From Sulfurospirillum sp. (GTDB taxonomy: Bacteria > Campylobacterota > Campylobacteria > Campylobacterales > Sulfurospirillaceae): a stretch of 64,000 nt of DNA. The stretch's first letter is position 1. Each line of letters opens with the position of its first letter. This document shows, piece by piece, positions 47,924 through 56,872 of the stretch. Below the pieces are notes generated by a model. The model was not told the origin of the DNA. It did not search any database and was given only the letters and a program-made list of their open reading frames with translations. A program made the position numbers and the translations under genes. The stretch spans positions 124,001 to 188,000 of the forward strand of contig JACUTU010000004.1 in NCBI GenBank assembly GCA_014859685.1, in the 5' to 3' direction.

Positions 47924-49519
47924 ATGCAAAAATCAGAATATCAAGTAACAGATATTGCTGGCAAACTTGCAAAAGCATTTTTGCACAGTCCTCTAACGCC
48001 ATTGCTCGGGGTATTTCTTCTTGCGATTGGGTATTTGGCTTTGATCATCACACCACGAGAGGAAGATCCACAGATACAAATAAGTGGCGGTACAATTATG
48101 GCGATACTCCCTGGAGCAACACCTAAAGAGATCGAAAATATTATCATTAAACCACTTGAAAAAAAGATCAAAGAGATCAAGGGAGTTGAGCATATTTATG
48201 GGATGTCTACTGAAAATGTCGGCATCGTAAATGTTATGTATTATATAGGGGAAAATCGAGAAGAATCAAACCTTAAACTCTATGATAAAGTGATGCAAAA
48301 TATGGATCAACTGCCAAAGGGGACTTTGCCGCCACTTGTAAAACCTTTTGATATAGATATAGATGTTCCGATAATTTCAGTTGCATTTTATGCAAAAGAT
48401 ACATCAAAGACAAATCAAATTAAACTTTATCAAAAAGTAAAAGAGATACAAACAAGACTCAATACCATAAAAAATGTCGCTAAAAGTGAAATCAAAGGCG
48501 GACACAAAAAACAATACAATATCGAAGTAGATCTTGATAAACTCTCAGGCTTTCATCTATCGATGGGTCAAATTGTAACTGCATTAAAATCACTTGCTAT
48601 CAATGTTCCAGATGTTACTAACAGAACACATGATGGAAAACTTGTGGTTTTTGGCATTAAAAATGCGATTGAAAGTGTGAAGGATGTGCAAAATCTTATC
48701 ATCGCACAATATATGGGCTCAGTTATTTATCTCAAAGATATTGCAAGTGTTTATGCTGGAGAGGATATTCAAAATCACAAATCAGCCTCAATAGTCTTTA
48801 AACAAGGCGAGAATTTTACACAGACCACGCCACAAGTAACGCTCACACTCTCAAAACTCAAAGGTACAAACGCTGTTTTTATTGCTGAAGATATAAAAAA
48901 TTCCTTACAGCAAATGCAACAAGAACTAGACAAAGAAGCAATTGGATATATTATCACTAGAAATTATGGAGAAAGGGCAGATGAGGCTGTGAATGAACTT
49001 GTTTTTCATCTTTTAATTTCTATTGTGATTATTGCTATTTTATTGATGTTCGTATTGGGTTGGCGAGAATCTTTGATTGTCACTTTTACGGTTCCTGCGA
49101 TTTTAGCAGTAACAATTTTTGTAGCATATCTCAGCGGACAAACCATTAATCGCATCACGCTTTTTGCGTTTCTACTCTCTTTAGGGCTTTTAGTAGATGC
49201 TGCTATCATTGTTATAGAAAATATCCACAGGCACTTACATGTAAGCGAAAGTGAACATAAAACAATGGATGAGATTTTGATAGAAGCAACCGATGAAATA
49301 GGAGCTCCAACAAATATAGCAACTATTGCGATCATCCTAACGATGGTTCCTATGGCATTTGTTGGTCAAATGATGGGGCAGTTTATGACGCCAATTCCAG
49401 CAAATGTTCCTGTAGCGCTTTTTGCTTCACTTGTTATAGCATATATTTTTACACCGTATTTAGCAAGAAGACTTTTAAAAAAACCGCAGCATAAGCACAG
49501 CCTCAAGGAGGAATTATGA
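47924..49519 (+). CDS. RND efflux pump, N-terminal half as a separate subunit
   Basis: A 531-residue protein equal to the first half of an RND pump. It has TM1 (FLLAIGYLALIITP), a large periplasmic porter loop beginning REEDPQI, then TM2-TM6 with GLLVDAAIIVIENIHRH, where Asp is the TM4 proton-relay residue. It ends in IFTPYLARRLLKK just where the linker to TM7 begins. The next gene supplies the second half. The division matches the internal duplication of RND proteins and is set by a proper stop and ribosome site. Confidence 0.85.
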   Translation: MQKSEYQVTDIAGKLAKAFLHSPLTPLLGVFLLAIGYLALIITPREEDPQIQISGGTIMAILPGATPKEIENIIIKPLEKKIKEIKGVEHIYGMSTENVGIVNVMYYIGENREESNLKLYDKVMQNMDQLPKGTLPPLVKPFDIDIDVPIISVAFYAKDTSKTNQIKLYQKVKEIQTRLNTIKNVAKSEIKGGHKKQYNIEVDLDKLSGFHLSMGQIVTALKSLAINVPDVTNRTHDGKLVVFGIKNAIESVKDVQNLIIAQYMGSVIYLKDIASVYAGEDIQNHKSASIVFKQGENFTQTTPQVTLTLSKLKGTNAVFIAEDIKNSLQQMQQELDKEAIGYIITRNYGERADEAVNELVFHLLISIVIIAILLMFVLGWRESLIVTFTVPAILAVTIFVAYLSGQTINRITLFAFLLSLGLLVDAAIIVIENIHRHLHVSESEHKTMDEILIEATDEIGAPTNIATIAIILTMVPMAFVGQMMGQFMTPIPANVPVALFASLVIAYIFTPYLARRLLKKPQHKHSLKEEL

Positions 49520-51171
49520 AATTTTTTGAAAATCTTATTTATACAATACTTGAAAGTAAAATGAAAAAATTTCTTGTCATTTTTCTTATCGCTTTAGCAT
49601 TTATCGGCTCTGTGATGATGTTTCCTAGTAAAATTGTTTTAGCAAAAATGCTTCCTGGGAAAAGTGCCAATACATTTTCTATCTATGTGGATACCCCAAG
49701 TGGCAGTTCCTTTTTACAAACAACTCAGATAAACGAGTGCGTTGTGGATGTATTGAAAAAAGAAGAAAGTGTAAAAGATATTGAAATTTATAACGGTATG
49801 GGTTCGCCTCTTGATTATGCAGGGTTGGTAAAAGGGTCTTCGTTTAAGATGGGCGAAAATGTCGCAGAGATTGTTATCAACCTTACAGATAAGCACCATA
49901 GAAGTGAAACTTCTTACAATATGGTGCATAGATTACGACCGTTGATTCAAAGTAGTTGTGAGCCAATCATACAAGGTACATCTATTAAAATGATAGAGCA
50001 ACCCTCAGGTCCTCCAACATTAGCAGCCATAGCGATAGAACTTTATGGAGAAAATCAAGATAAATTGCGTGAAATATCCGTTTCGATAAAACAGATTTTG
50101 CAAAATACGCAAGGTTTGGTTGATGTGGATGTGATGCAAGATGAGATATATAAAAAGTTTGAACTTGTGATTGATAAAGAAAAAATGATTCGCTCAGGAG
50201 TTTCTATCGAACAGGCCAATCAGATTATTTATCTCGCATTTGAGGGCATGGATATAGCGGTAAAAAATAGTGAAAATTCACTCGAACAGATTGCTTTACA
50301 TCTTGTATTGAGTGATGCAACAAAGAATCTGCATGAATTTTCCAAAGATGCTTTACAAAAAAAGCTATCTTCACTCAGACTTATGAATCCACAAGGCATG
50401 ATGATTCCGCTCAATGAAATAGTAACAATTCAAGAAGTTGATTCTAACCCTATGATTATGAGTAAAAACATCAAAAGAATGGTAACTATCATCGCAGAAA
50501 CCGACCTTGTATCACAGGTATATCCATTGCTTGAAGCACGAACTATGATCAAAGAAAAATTGAGTGATAGATATATCATAAATTCTTCTCATTTGTTTGA
50601 TTATACGCTCAAAGATAAACAAACGGGTGAAGTATATGAGTTAGTTTGGGATGGTGAGATGAAAGTCAGTATGGATACTTTTAGAGATCTTGGCGGTGCT
50701 TTTATCGCAGCTTTAATACTTATATTTTTATTGATGGTGATCTATTACAAAAGTTTTGCACTTAGTGGTATCATCTTGCTTGGAAGTTTTCTCTCTATCA
50801 TCGGTGTTATCGTTGGCCATTGGATTATGGATCTATTTACGCAGGATACATTTTTCCTTACAGCAACATCACTGATAGGTTTTATTGCGCTTATGGGGAT
50901 AAGTTCAAGAAACTCTTTACTGCTTATTGATTTTGCTATGTCGCTCATCAAAAATGGTATGCAAAAAAGAAAAGCTATAGCAGTTGCCACCGCAACAAGG
51001 GCAAAGCCGATATTTTTAACAGCAGTGGCTATCATACTTGCAAGTACACTTTTAGCTTCAGATCCGATATTTGGAGGGCTTGGTGTGGCACTTATTTTTG
51101 GCACAATCGTCGCGGTTATTGTATCTTTGATTTTTGTTCCAATTTTGATGGATAATACAAAAGCTATCTAA
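49516..51171 (+). CDS. RND efflux pump, C-terminal half as a separate subunit
   Basis: A 551-residue protein equal to the second half of an RND pump: TM7 (FLVIFLIALAFIGSVMM), a porter/docking loop, and TM8-TM12 with ALMGISSRNSLLLIDF and ATRAKPIFLTAVAIIL. It starts in an ATGA overlap with the N-terminal half and has its own AAGGAGG site 8 nt upstream, so it is translated as a separate chain. Both chains would have to assemble as a heteromer. Substrate is unknown; the pattern is closer to drug/solvent pumps than to metal pumps. Confidence 0.85.
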   Translation: MKFFENLIYTILESKMKKFLVIFLIALAFIGSVMMFPSKIVLAKMLPGKSANTFSIYVDTPSGSSFLQTTQINECVVDVLKKEESVKDIEIYNGMGSPLDYAGLVKGSSFKMGENVAEIVINLTDKHHRSETSYNMVHRLRPLIQSSCEPIIQGTSIKMIEQPSGPPTLAAIAIELYGENQDKLREISVSIKQILQNTQGLVDVDVMQDEIYKKFELVIDKEKMIRSGVSIEQANQIIYLAFEGMDIAVKNSENSLEQIALHLVLSDATKNLHEFSKDALQKKLSSLRLMNPQGMMIPLNEIVTIQEVDSNPMIMSKNIKRMVTIIAETDLVSQVYPLLEARTMIKEKLSDRYIINSSHLFDYTLKDKQTGEVYELVWDGEMKVSMDTFRDLGGAFIAALILIFLLMVIYYKSFALSGIILLGSFLSIIGVIVGHWIMDLFTQDTFFLTATSLIGFIALMGISSRNSLLLIDFAMSLIKNGMQKRKAIAVATATRAKPIFLTAVAIILASTLLASDPIFGGLGVALIFGTIVAVIVSLIFVPILMDNTKAI

Positions 51172-51346
51172 ACTCGTAGCTCCTTCTGATTTCAATGAGA
51201 GGGAGCAACTTTTTCATTGTTAAACAGTATCGTTTTTTAGCAAGAAAAAAATACTTTTTTACCAAATACTTCTTTTTTTCACACTCACTAAGACAGAGAA
51301 AGACATCTTCAAGTGCTTTTTTTTCAGCAATGCTTACATGTGTCAT
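51164..51346 (-). CDS. 60-residue basic protein, unknown function
   Basis: On the minus strand a perfect TGTATAAT (-10 at 51384-51389) is followed by AAGGAG and, 8 nt later, an ATG that opens 60 codons (MTHVSIAEKKALEDVFLCLS, then ECEKKKYLVKKYFFLAKKRY). The protein is rich in Lys, with three cysteines and no signal. Its 3' end overlaps the RND gene by 8 bp and the terminator hairpin. The promoter and ribosome site are better than chance would give. I know no family. Confidence 0.5.
   Translation of the reverse strand: MTHVSIAEKKALEDVFLCLSECEKKKYLVKKYFFLAKKRYCLTMKKLLPLIEIRRSYEFR
51179..51206. terminator. Terminator after the RND operon
   Basis: GCTCCTTCT and AGAGGGAGC form a 9-bp stem with one G-T pair and a 10-nt loop, followed by AACTTTTT. 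It lies 8 bp past the RND stop. Confidence 0.6.
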
Positions 51347-51389
51347 AATGATTTGCTCCTTGAAGTTTGATTTGATATAAAAAATTATA

Positions 51390-51570
51390 CATAATTACTT
51401 ATTAAATAAACTTAAATTAGATAATAAACACAGTAAAAAATGCAAAAAAATAGTAAAAACTTATAAAAAATACATATATAATCATAAAAAAATAAATATA
51501 AAATCAATAAAGTATTTAAAAAGTATAAAATATACGAAATAATGTATAAAAACATCTTCCTTATTTCTCA
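51390..51570. other. Extremely AT-rich gap
   Basis: About 180 bp with runs of A and ATA, and no gene. It lies between the minus-strand promoter at 51384 and MITE copy B. It could act as an upstream promoter element or a nucleoid-protein site, but nothing specific is seen. Confidence 0.5.
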
Positions 51571-51727
51571 TAAGTATTTGACCTTACGCACTTTTGTAAA
51601 AAAGTTCGTAAATACCTCTCATTTTCTCGAAAAGTACCCTTTTTGTAGCTTTAGGGGGTTGTAGAGACATTTGTCCTTGCCACTAAAACAGACGAGTTCG
51701 TTTGGTGCGCAACATCAGTAAGTATTT
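51571..51727. repeat. MITE-like element, copy B (141-bp body)
   Basis: TAAGTATTT flanks the element at 51571-51579 and 51719-51727, a 7-9 bp target duplication. The body starts (T)TGACCTTACGCAC and ends in GTGCGCAACATCAG, an inverted terminus matching at 10 of 14 positions. The interior is nearly collinear with copy A (shared runs AAAAAAGTTCGTAAATACC and TCTCGAAAAGTAC) but its hairpins have more mismatches. It lies 22 bp upstream of the efp -10. Confidence 0.7.
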
Positions 51728-51748
51728 TTTCTTTAATTTGAATTTAGC

Positions 51749-51754
51749 TATAAT
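51749..51754 (+). promoter_or_regulatory. -10 element of efp
   Basis: TATAAT ends 25 bp before the efp ATG; TAGGAG follows as ribosome site. It lies just outside MITE copy B. Confidence 0.55.
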
Positions 51755-51779
51755 CACAAAAAAAATTAGGAGTGATTGA

Positions 51780-52343
51780 ATGGCAAGCATTAGCATGGGC
51801 GATTTGAAAAAAGGCCTCAAGATAGAACTTGCGGGTGTACCGTATAAAATAGTTGAGTATCAACATGTAAAACCTGGGAAGGGTGCCGCATTTGTGCGTG
51901 TAAAAATCAAATCGTATGCAAATGGCAAACTCATAGAGAAAACTTTTCACGCGGGTGATAAGTGTGAAACGCCAGATTTGCAAGACAAAGTGATGCAATT
52001 TTTATATGATGATGGAGAGTTTTTACAGTTTATGGATTCTGAAACTTATGACCAAATAGGTCTTACTCGTGATCAAGTTGGTGAAGCTGCAAATTGGATC
52101 ATAGACGGTATGAGCGTGGATATGCTTTTTCATAATGGTAAACCAATAGGCGTAGATGCGCCAGCAGTAGTTGAGCTTAAAATCGTAGAAACTCCGCCAA
52201 ATTTCAAAGGCGACTCACAAGGTGGTAAAAAACCAGCTACGCTAGAGAGCGGCGCTGTTGTACAGATTCCTTTTCATGTGCTTGAGGGCGATGTGATTAA
52301 GGTGGATACAATCAAGGGCGAATACATAGAAAAAGTAAAATAA
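51780..52343 (+). CDS. efp: Elongation factor P
   Basis: A 187-residue three-barrel protein with the domain I loop [12 protein letters not shown], whose lysine in PGKG is the modified residue of lysine-type EF-P, and the C-terminal barrel with [10 protein letters not shown]-like [14 protein letters not shown]. It relieves ribosome stalling at proline runs. TAGGAG lies before the ATG. The modification genes are not in this window. Confidence 0.95.
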   Translation: MASISMGDLKKGLKIELAGVPYKIVEYQHVKPGKGAAFVRVKIKSYANGKLIEKTFHAGDKCETPDLQDKVMQFLYDDGEFLQFMDSETYDQIGLTRDQVGEAANWIIDGMSVDMLFHNGKPIGVDAPAVVELKIVETPPNFKGDSQGGKKPATLESGAVVQIPFHVLEGDVIKVDTIKGEYIEKVK

Positions 52344-52362
52344 TTCTAAAAAAGGTTACAAG

Positions 52363-52911
52363 ATGGCAAAAGTTTTAGTTCCTTTAGCAACTGGTTTTGA
52401 AGAAATAGAGGCGATTACTATCATTGATGTTTTGCGTAGAGCAGATATAGAGGTAGTGAGTGTATGTCTTGAACGCAGACGCGTTATGGGAGCGCATGGT
52501 ATCAGAGTTTTGAGCGATCGGCATATAGCTGATGTTGATTATAAAGAATTTGATATGATCGTACTTCCAGGTGGACTTCCTGGTGCTACGAATTTACGAG
52601 ACAATGCGCAAGTGAAACAATTATTGGAAAATTTTGATGCAGATCATAAATATATCGCAGCAATTTGTGCCGCACCGATAGCGTTAGACCGTGCAAAAGT
52701 TTTAAAAAAGGCCTTTACATGTTATCCTTCTTTTGAAAATCAGATAGATCATAAAGGATATTTTAGCGAGGAAAGCGTTGTGAGTGATCAAAACATCATC
52801 ACATCCAAAGGTCCAGCAACTGCTATGGAATTTGCTATCTTTTTAGTTGAAAAATTGCAATCGAAAACAGCAGCAGATGCTATAGCACAAGGCTTACTGC
52901 TTCGTCCGTAA
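52363..52911 (+). CDS. DJ-1/PfpI-family protein
   Basis: A 182-residue protein of the class I amidotransferase-like superfamily with GFEEIEAI (the conserved Glu), PGGLPGATNL and the nucleophile Cys in AAICAAPIAL. This is the DJ-1/YajL pattern. Family members act in protection against oxidative or carbonyl damage; the true substrate is not settled. It follows efp by 19 bp and is probably cotranscribed. Confidence 0.88.
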   Translation: MAKVLVPLATGFEEIEAITIIDVLRRADIEVVSVCLERRRVMGAHGIRVLSDRHIADVDYKEFDMIVLPGGLPGATNLRDNAQVKQLLENFDADHKYIAAICAAPIALDRAKVLKKAFTCYPSFENQIDHKGYFSEESVVSDQNIITSKGPATAMEFAIFLVEKLQSKTAADAIAQGLLLRP

Positions 52912-52975
52912 ACTTCTTATGTAAAGTGCAGAAATCTATTCTGTACTTTTATCTACAAAAAATGAATAGGTTATT

Positions 52976-54805
52976 ATGATACAACTTACAAATATTTCAA
53001 AAAGTTATATTAAGCAAGAGCTTTTTAGCGATCTCAATCTCAAACTCAATAGTAAATATAGAGTGGGATTAGTTGGTAGAAATGGCAGTGGTAAATCCAC
53101 TCTTTTTAAACTTATACTAGCAGAAGAACAACCAGATACTGGTGAGATCGCGATTCCAAAAGGGTATCGTATAGGTGCTTTGAAGCAACACTTGCACTTT
53201 AGTGAAAAAACACTCACACAAGAAGTAGCACAAGCTTTGCACGAAGATATGAAATGGGATATTTATAGAGTGGAAAAGATTCTCTTTGGTTTGGGTTTTA
53301 GCAAAGAAGACCTTGAAAAGTCGCCATTGAGTTTTTCAGGCGGATACCAAATTCGCATCAACCTTGCAAAACTACTCATAACCGAGCCAAATATGCTTTT
53401 GCTTGATGAACCAACCAACTATCTTGATATCGTTTCTTTGCGGTGGTTACGAACTTTTTTGCGAAGTTTTGATGGCGAAGTGATTCTTATCACTCATGAT
53501 CGAGAGTTTATGGACAGCGTGTGTACGCATACGATGGGAATTGTGCGAAAAAATCTAGCTTTCATCGAGGGCGATACGCATAAATTTTATGAGCAACTCA
53601 AAGCAAATGATGAGCAACATGAAAAATCAAAAGTAGCACAAGATAGAAAGATAAAGGAGCTTGAAGAGTTTATCGCAAAAAACAAAGCAAGAGCTGCCAC
53701 AGCGACACTTGCCCAATCAAAAATCAAACAACTTGATAAGATAAAAAGGCTCGATGACCTCAGCTTTGATAATACTTTGGATTTTGATTTTAATTACAAG
53801 CAAACACCCGCAAAGATTCTTTTGGAAGTTCAGAAACTCAGCTTTGGTTATGAGGATGATAAGATTCTTTTCAAAGATATTGGTTTTCATCTCAAAAAAG
53901 GTGAATGCCTCGCGATCATCGGTAAAAATGGCAAAGGAAAATCAACACTTTTAAATGTGCTAGCGGGGGAATTGAAACCGCTTAGTGGAAAAGTGGACTT
54001 ACATGTAAGCACAGTTTTGGGGCATTTTGGACAAACAAATATCAACCATCTCAACTTACAAAATAGTGTTTTTGAGGAGATTTATGAATCCAATGTCAAG
54101 CTTGCTTTGCCAAAAGCAAAAGCTATTTGTGGGGCAATGATGTTTAGTGGGGATTTGATGGATAAAAAGATCTCCTTGCTATCAGGCGGTGAGCGAAGTC
54201 GTGTGATGCTTGGAAAGATTTTGGCACAAGATGTCAATCTACTATTTTTGGACGAGCCAACAAATCACCTCGATATGGATTCCATCGAGTCACTTAAAGC
54301 CGCAATTCAAAATTTTGAAGGCTCAAGCATTATCGTTACACACTCTGAAGATCTTTTGCGGAGCATCGCACACAGATTGATTGTTTTTTCACATGCAGGT
54401 GCAGAGATTTTTGATGGAACTTATGATGAATTTTTGGAAAAAATTGGCTGGGAAGATGAAGAGGAAACAAAAAAAGTAAAAAAAATCATTACAAATGAAC
54501 ATTTTGTCAATAAAAAATACAGAGCTAGTCTTATGAAAGCACGCAACAAATTGCTCGCACCATTAAAGATGGCAATTGACAAACTTGAAAAAGAAATTAT
54601 AAACACCGAAGAAAAACTTAAAAAAAATCAAGATGAACTCATTAGACTTTCCGCAAGTGGACAAAATGGTGAAATCTCAATTTTATATAAAGAAGTAGCA
54701 TTGCAAGAAAAAACACTTGAAGATGGATTTGATGCTTTGCAAAAAGTTCAAGATGAACATGATGCAATCGTGCAAGAATATGCCCAAAAGATTGGCGAGG
54801 AATAA
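52976..54805 (+). CDS. ABC-F family ATPase (Uup-like)
   Basis: A 609-residue soluble protein with two ABC domains. The first has GRNGSGKST, LSFSGGYQIR and LLLDEPTNYLD; the second has GKNGKGKST, LLSGGERSR and LFLDEPTNHLD. A linker helix pair of the ABC-F type lies between, and a C-terminal coiled coil (about residues 530-605) resembles Uup. ABC-F proteins work on the ribosome. There are no membrane segments, so it is not an exporter. Confidence 0.92.
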   Translation: MIQLTNISKSYIKQELFSDLNLKLNSKYRVGLVGRNGSGKSTLFKLILAEEQPDTGEIAIPKGYRIGALKQHLHFSEKTLTQEVAQALHEDMKWDIYRVEKILFGLGFSKEDLEKSPLSFSGGYQIRINLAKLLITEPNMLLLDEPTNYLDIVSLRWLRTFLRSFDGEVILITHDREFMDSVCTHTMGIVRKNLAFIEGDTHKFYEQLKANDEQHEKSKVAQDRKIKELEEFIAKNKARAATATLAQSKIKQLDKIKRLDDLSFDNTLDFDFNYKQTPAKILLEVQKLSFGYEDDKILFKDIGFHLKKGECLAIIGKNGKGKSTLLNVLAGELKPLSGKVDLHVSTVLGHFGQTNINHLNLQNSVFEEIYESNVKLALPKAKAICGAMMFSGDLMDKKISLLSGGERSRVMLGKILAQDVNLLFLDEPTNHLDMDSIESLKAAIQNFEGSSIIVTHSEDLLRSIAHRLIVFSHAGAEIFDGTYDEFLEKIGWEDEEETKKVKKIITNEHFVNKKYRASLMKARNKLLAPLKMAIDKLEKEIINTEEKLKKNQDELIRLSASGQNGEISILYKEVALQEKTLEDGFDALQKVQDEHDAIVQEYAQKIGEE

Positions 54806-54808
54806 AAA

Positions 54809-55648
54809 TTGAACGAAACGATACAGCTCGGTGTACTCAATACCTTAAAAATTGAGCGAGATAGTGATCATGGATTTTATCTAGTTGCACTTGATGGTGA
54901 TGATGTGCTTTTACCTAAGGCGTATGTCAATGATTCTATGCAACTAGGCGATGAAATAGAAGTTTTTATCTATACAGATTCTGAGGATAGATTTGTTGCT
55001 ACCACGCAAAAACCAAAAGCAATGCTCGGAGAATTTGGTTATTTTGAAGTGGTTGATGTTACCCCTTTTGGAGCTTTTGTTGATTGGGGTTTGCCAAAAC
55101 ATCTTTTTGTTCCAAAAGCGTTTCAAAAAATTGCCCTTGAAATAGGTATGAAATTTGTATTTCGGGTGTGTTTAGATGAAAAAACAGATAGACTTTTTGC
55201 AGCACACAAATTTAAAAAATTTATTCAAAATGATATAAGTGAACTTAAAGTCAATCAAAAAGTAGCCATCATCATTCGCGAAAAAACGCCTTTGGGCTTT
55301 AAGGTGATTGTAGAAAACAGATACGAGGCGATGATTTTTCACAATGAAATCTTTGAAGATATTTGGATTGGACAAAAAAAAGTAGCCTATATAAAGAAAA
55401 TTCGCCCTGATCATAAGATGGATATCTCCTTGCAGCCTATCGGCAAAGAGTTGCAAGATGTTGCCGCGCATAGGGTGCAAAAAGTTTTAAAATCCCACGG
55501 TGGAGTGCTTACATGTAACTATAAAACAAGCCCAGAAGAGATCAAAAAACTTTTTAATCTTAGTCGTAAAAACTACAAAAAAGCACTCACTCAACTAATA
55601 GAAGCAGGCGAGATCCGCTTAGATGAGCATGGGATTTCATCTCAGTGA
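54809..55648 (+). CDS. CvfB-like S1 RNA-binding protein
   Basis: A 279-residue protein with two to three S1-type barrels (VDVTPFGAFVDWGLPKHLFVP) and a C-terminal winged helix (SPEEIKKLFNLSRKNYKKALTQL), the layout of CvfB/YitL. The start is TTG with GAGGA upstream, 3 bp after the ABC-F stop. Its stop overlaps the next gene by 4 bp (GTGA). It contains an exact TTACATGTAA at 55509. Confidence 0.85.
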   Translation: MNETIQLGVLNTLKIERDSDHGFYLVALDGDDVLLPKAYVNDSMQLGDEIEVFIYTDSEDRFVATTQKPKAMLGEFGYFEVVDVTPFGAFVDWGLPKHLFVPKAFQKIALEIGMKFVFRVCLDEKTDRLFAAHKFKKFIQNDISELKVNQKVAIIIREKTPLGFKVIVENRYEAMIFHNEIFEDIWIGQKKVAYIKKIRPDHKMDISLQPIGKELQDVAAHRVQKVLKSHGGVLTCNYKTSPEEIKKLFNLSRKNYKKALTQLIEAGEIRLDEHGISSQ

Positions 55649-56847
55649 TAGCCATCATTGGAGCCGGCGCTTCAGGCTTAACAGCTGCAATAGTTGCAGC
55701 AAGAGCTGGAGCAAAAGTTGTTATCTTTGAAAAAAATACTAAGGTCGGCAAAAAAATACTCGCCAGCGGTAATGGCAGATGTAATGTCACCAATGAAAAT
55801 ATAAAAACCGCTCACTACCACGGAGAAAACCCCTCTTTTGTGACTTACGCTATCAGCCAATTTAATACGCTTACATGTAAGCGATTTTTTGAAGAACTCG
55901 GTGTTGTGTTGGTTGAGGGAAACAAAGGTAGGTTGTATCCAAAAAGTGGTCAATCTTCTAGTGTTTCTAGTGTTTTGGCGTATGAATGTGAACGCCTTGG
56001 CGTGACAATCAAGCTCAATGCGCTGGTACAAGATATACAAAGTGATGCAAGCGGATTTAGTTTACTTGTAAACGCAAATTGGCTACATGTAAGGGCGGTT
56101 TTGATAGCTACAGGTTCGCTTGCAATGCCAACTTTAGGAGGTTGTGAAAGCGGCTATCTATTTGCTAAAAAACTAGGTCACAAAATCATTTCCCCGTACG
56201 CCTCGCTTGTGCAACTTATGAGTTTTGAAGATTTTAGTAGTATAAGTGGTGTGAAATGTGTTGGAGGTGTTGAAGTTTATATTGATAATAAACTTGCAAC
56301 AAATGCTTTTGGAGATATACTGTTCACAAATTATGGTATCTCAGGTTCTGCGATATTAGATATAAGTCGTGTCGTTTCACTTGGCATTGAACAAAAAAGA
56401 GAGGTCAAACTCAAGCTGGATTTAGCAAGTGAATACAGCAAAGAACAGCTTAAAAAATTATTGCAATCGCGTTTAAAATATGCCAACGACAAGGGCGTCG
56501 ATTTTTGGTTAGAGGGCTTTGTCCACTCAAAACTCGCCCGTTTTATCACAAAAGATTTTCACAGCAAAAGAGCAAAAGATTTGAGTCCAAAAGAGCTCAA
56601 CGCACTTGTATTTGCTTTGAAATATTTTTTCTTACATGTAAAGCAAACACTCGGACTCAAAAGTGCCGAAGTAAGTGCCGGAGGCGTTGATACGAGCCAA
56701 ATAAATCCAACTTCTCTATCCTCAAAACTTATTCCAAATCTCTATTTTAGCGGTGAAGTGCTAGATGTAGATGGAGATTGCGGAGGCTTTAACCTGCACT
56801 GGGCATGGGCAAGCGGTTATGTGGTTGGTAAAAGTATGATAAAATAA
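55645..56847 (+). CDS. BaiN/HI0933-family flavoprotein
   Basis: A 400-residue protein with an N-terminal FAD loop (IAIIGAGASGLTAAIVAARAG), GKKILASGNGRCNVTN and the C-terminal SGEVLDVDGDCGGFNLHWAWASG. These define the HI0933/YhiN family of NAD(P)/FAD oxidoreductases, whose substrate in most bacteria is not known. It starts with GTG in a GTGA overlap. Two exact TTACATGTAA sites lie in it (55871, 56632). Confidence 0.9.
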   Translation: MIAIIGAGASGLTAAIVAARAGAKVVIFEKNTKVGKKILASGNGRCNVTNENIKTAHYHGENPSFVTYAISQFNTLTCKRFFEELGVVLVEGNKGRLYPKSGQSSSVSSVLAYECERLGVTIKLNALVQDIQSDASGFSLLVNANWLHVRAVLIATGSLAMPTLGGCESGYLFAKKLGHKIISPYASLVQLMSFEDFSSISGVKCVGGVEVYIDNKLATNAFGDILFTNYGISGSAILDISRVVSLGIEQKREVKLKLDLASEYSKEQLKKLLQSRLKYANDKGVDFWLEGFVHSKLARFITKDFHSKRAKDLSPKELNALVFALKYFFLHVKQTLGLKSAEVSAGGVDTSQINPTSLSSKLIPNLYFSGEVLDVDGDCGGFNLHWAWASGYVVGKSMIK

Positions 56848-56872
56848 AAAAAATACAACAAAAGAAGATTTG

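Noticed and set aside
47924-51171. Frameshift or sequencing error splitting the RND pump
   Set aside because: The second half has its own strong ribosome site and a standard ATGA overlap, and the break is at a domain boundary.
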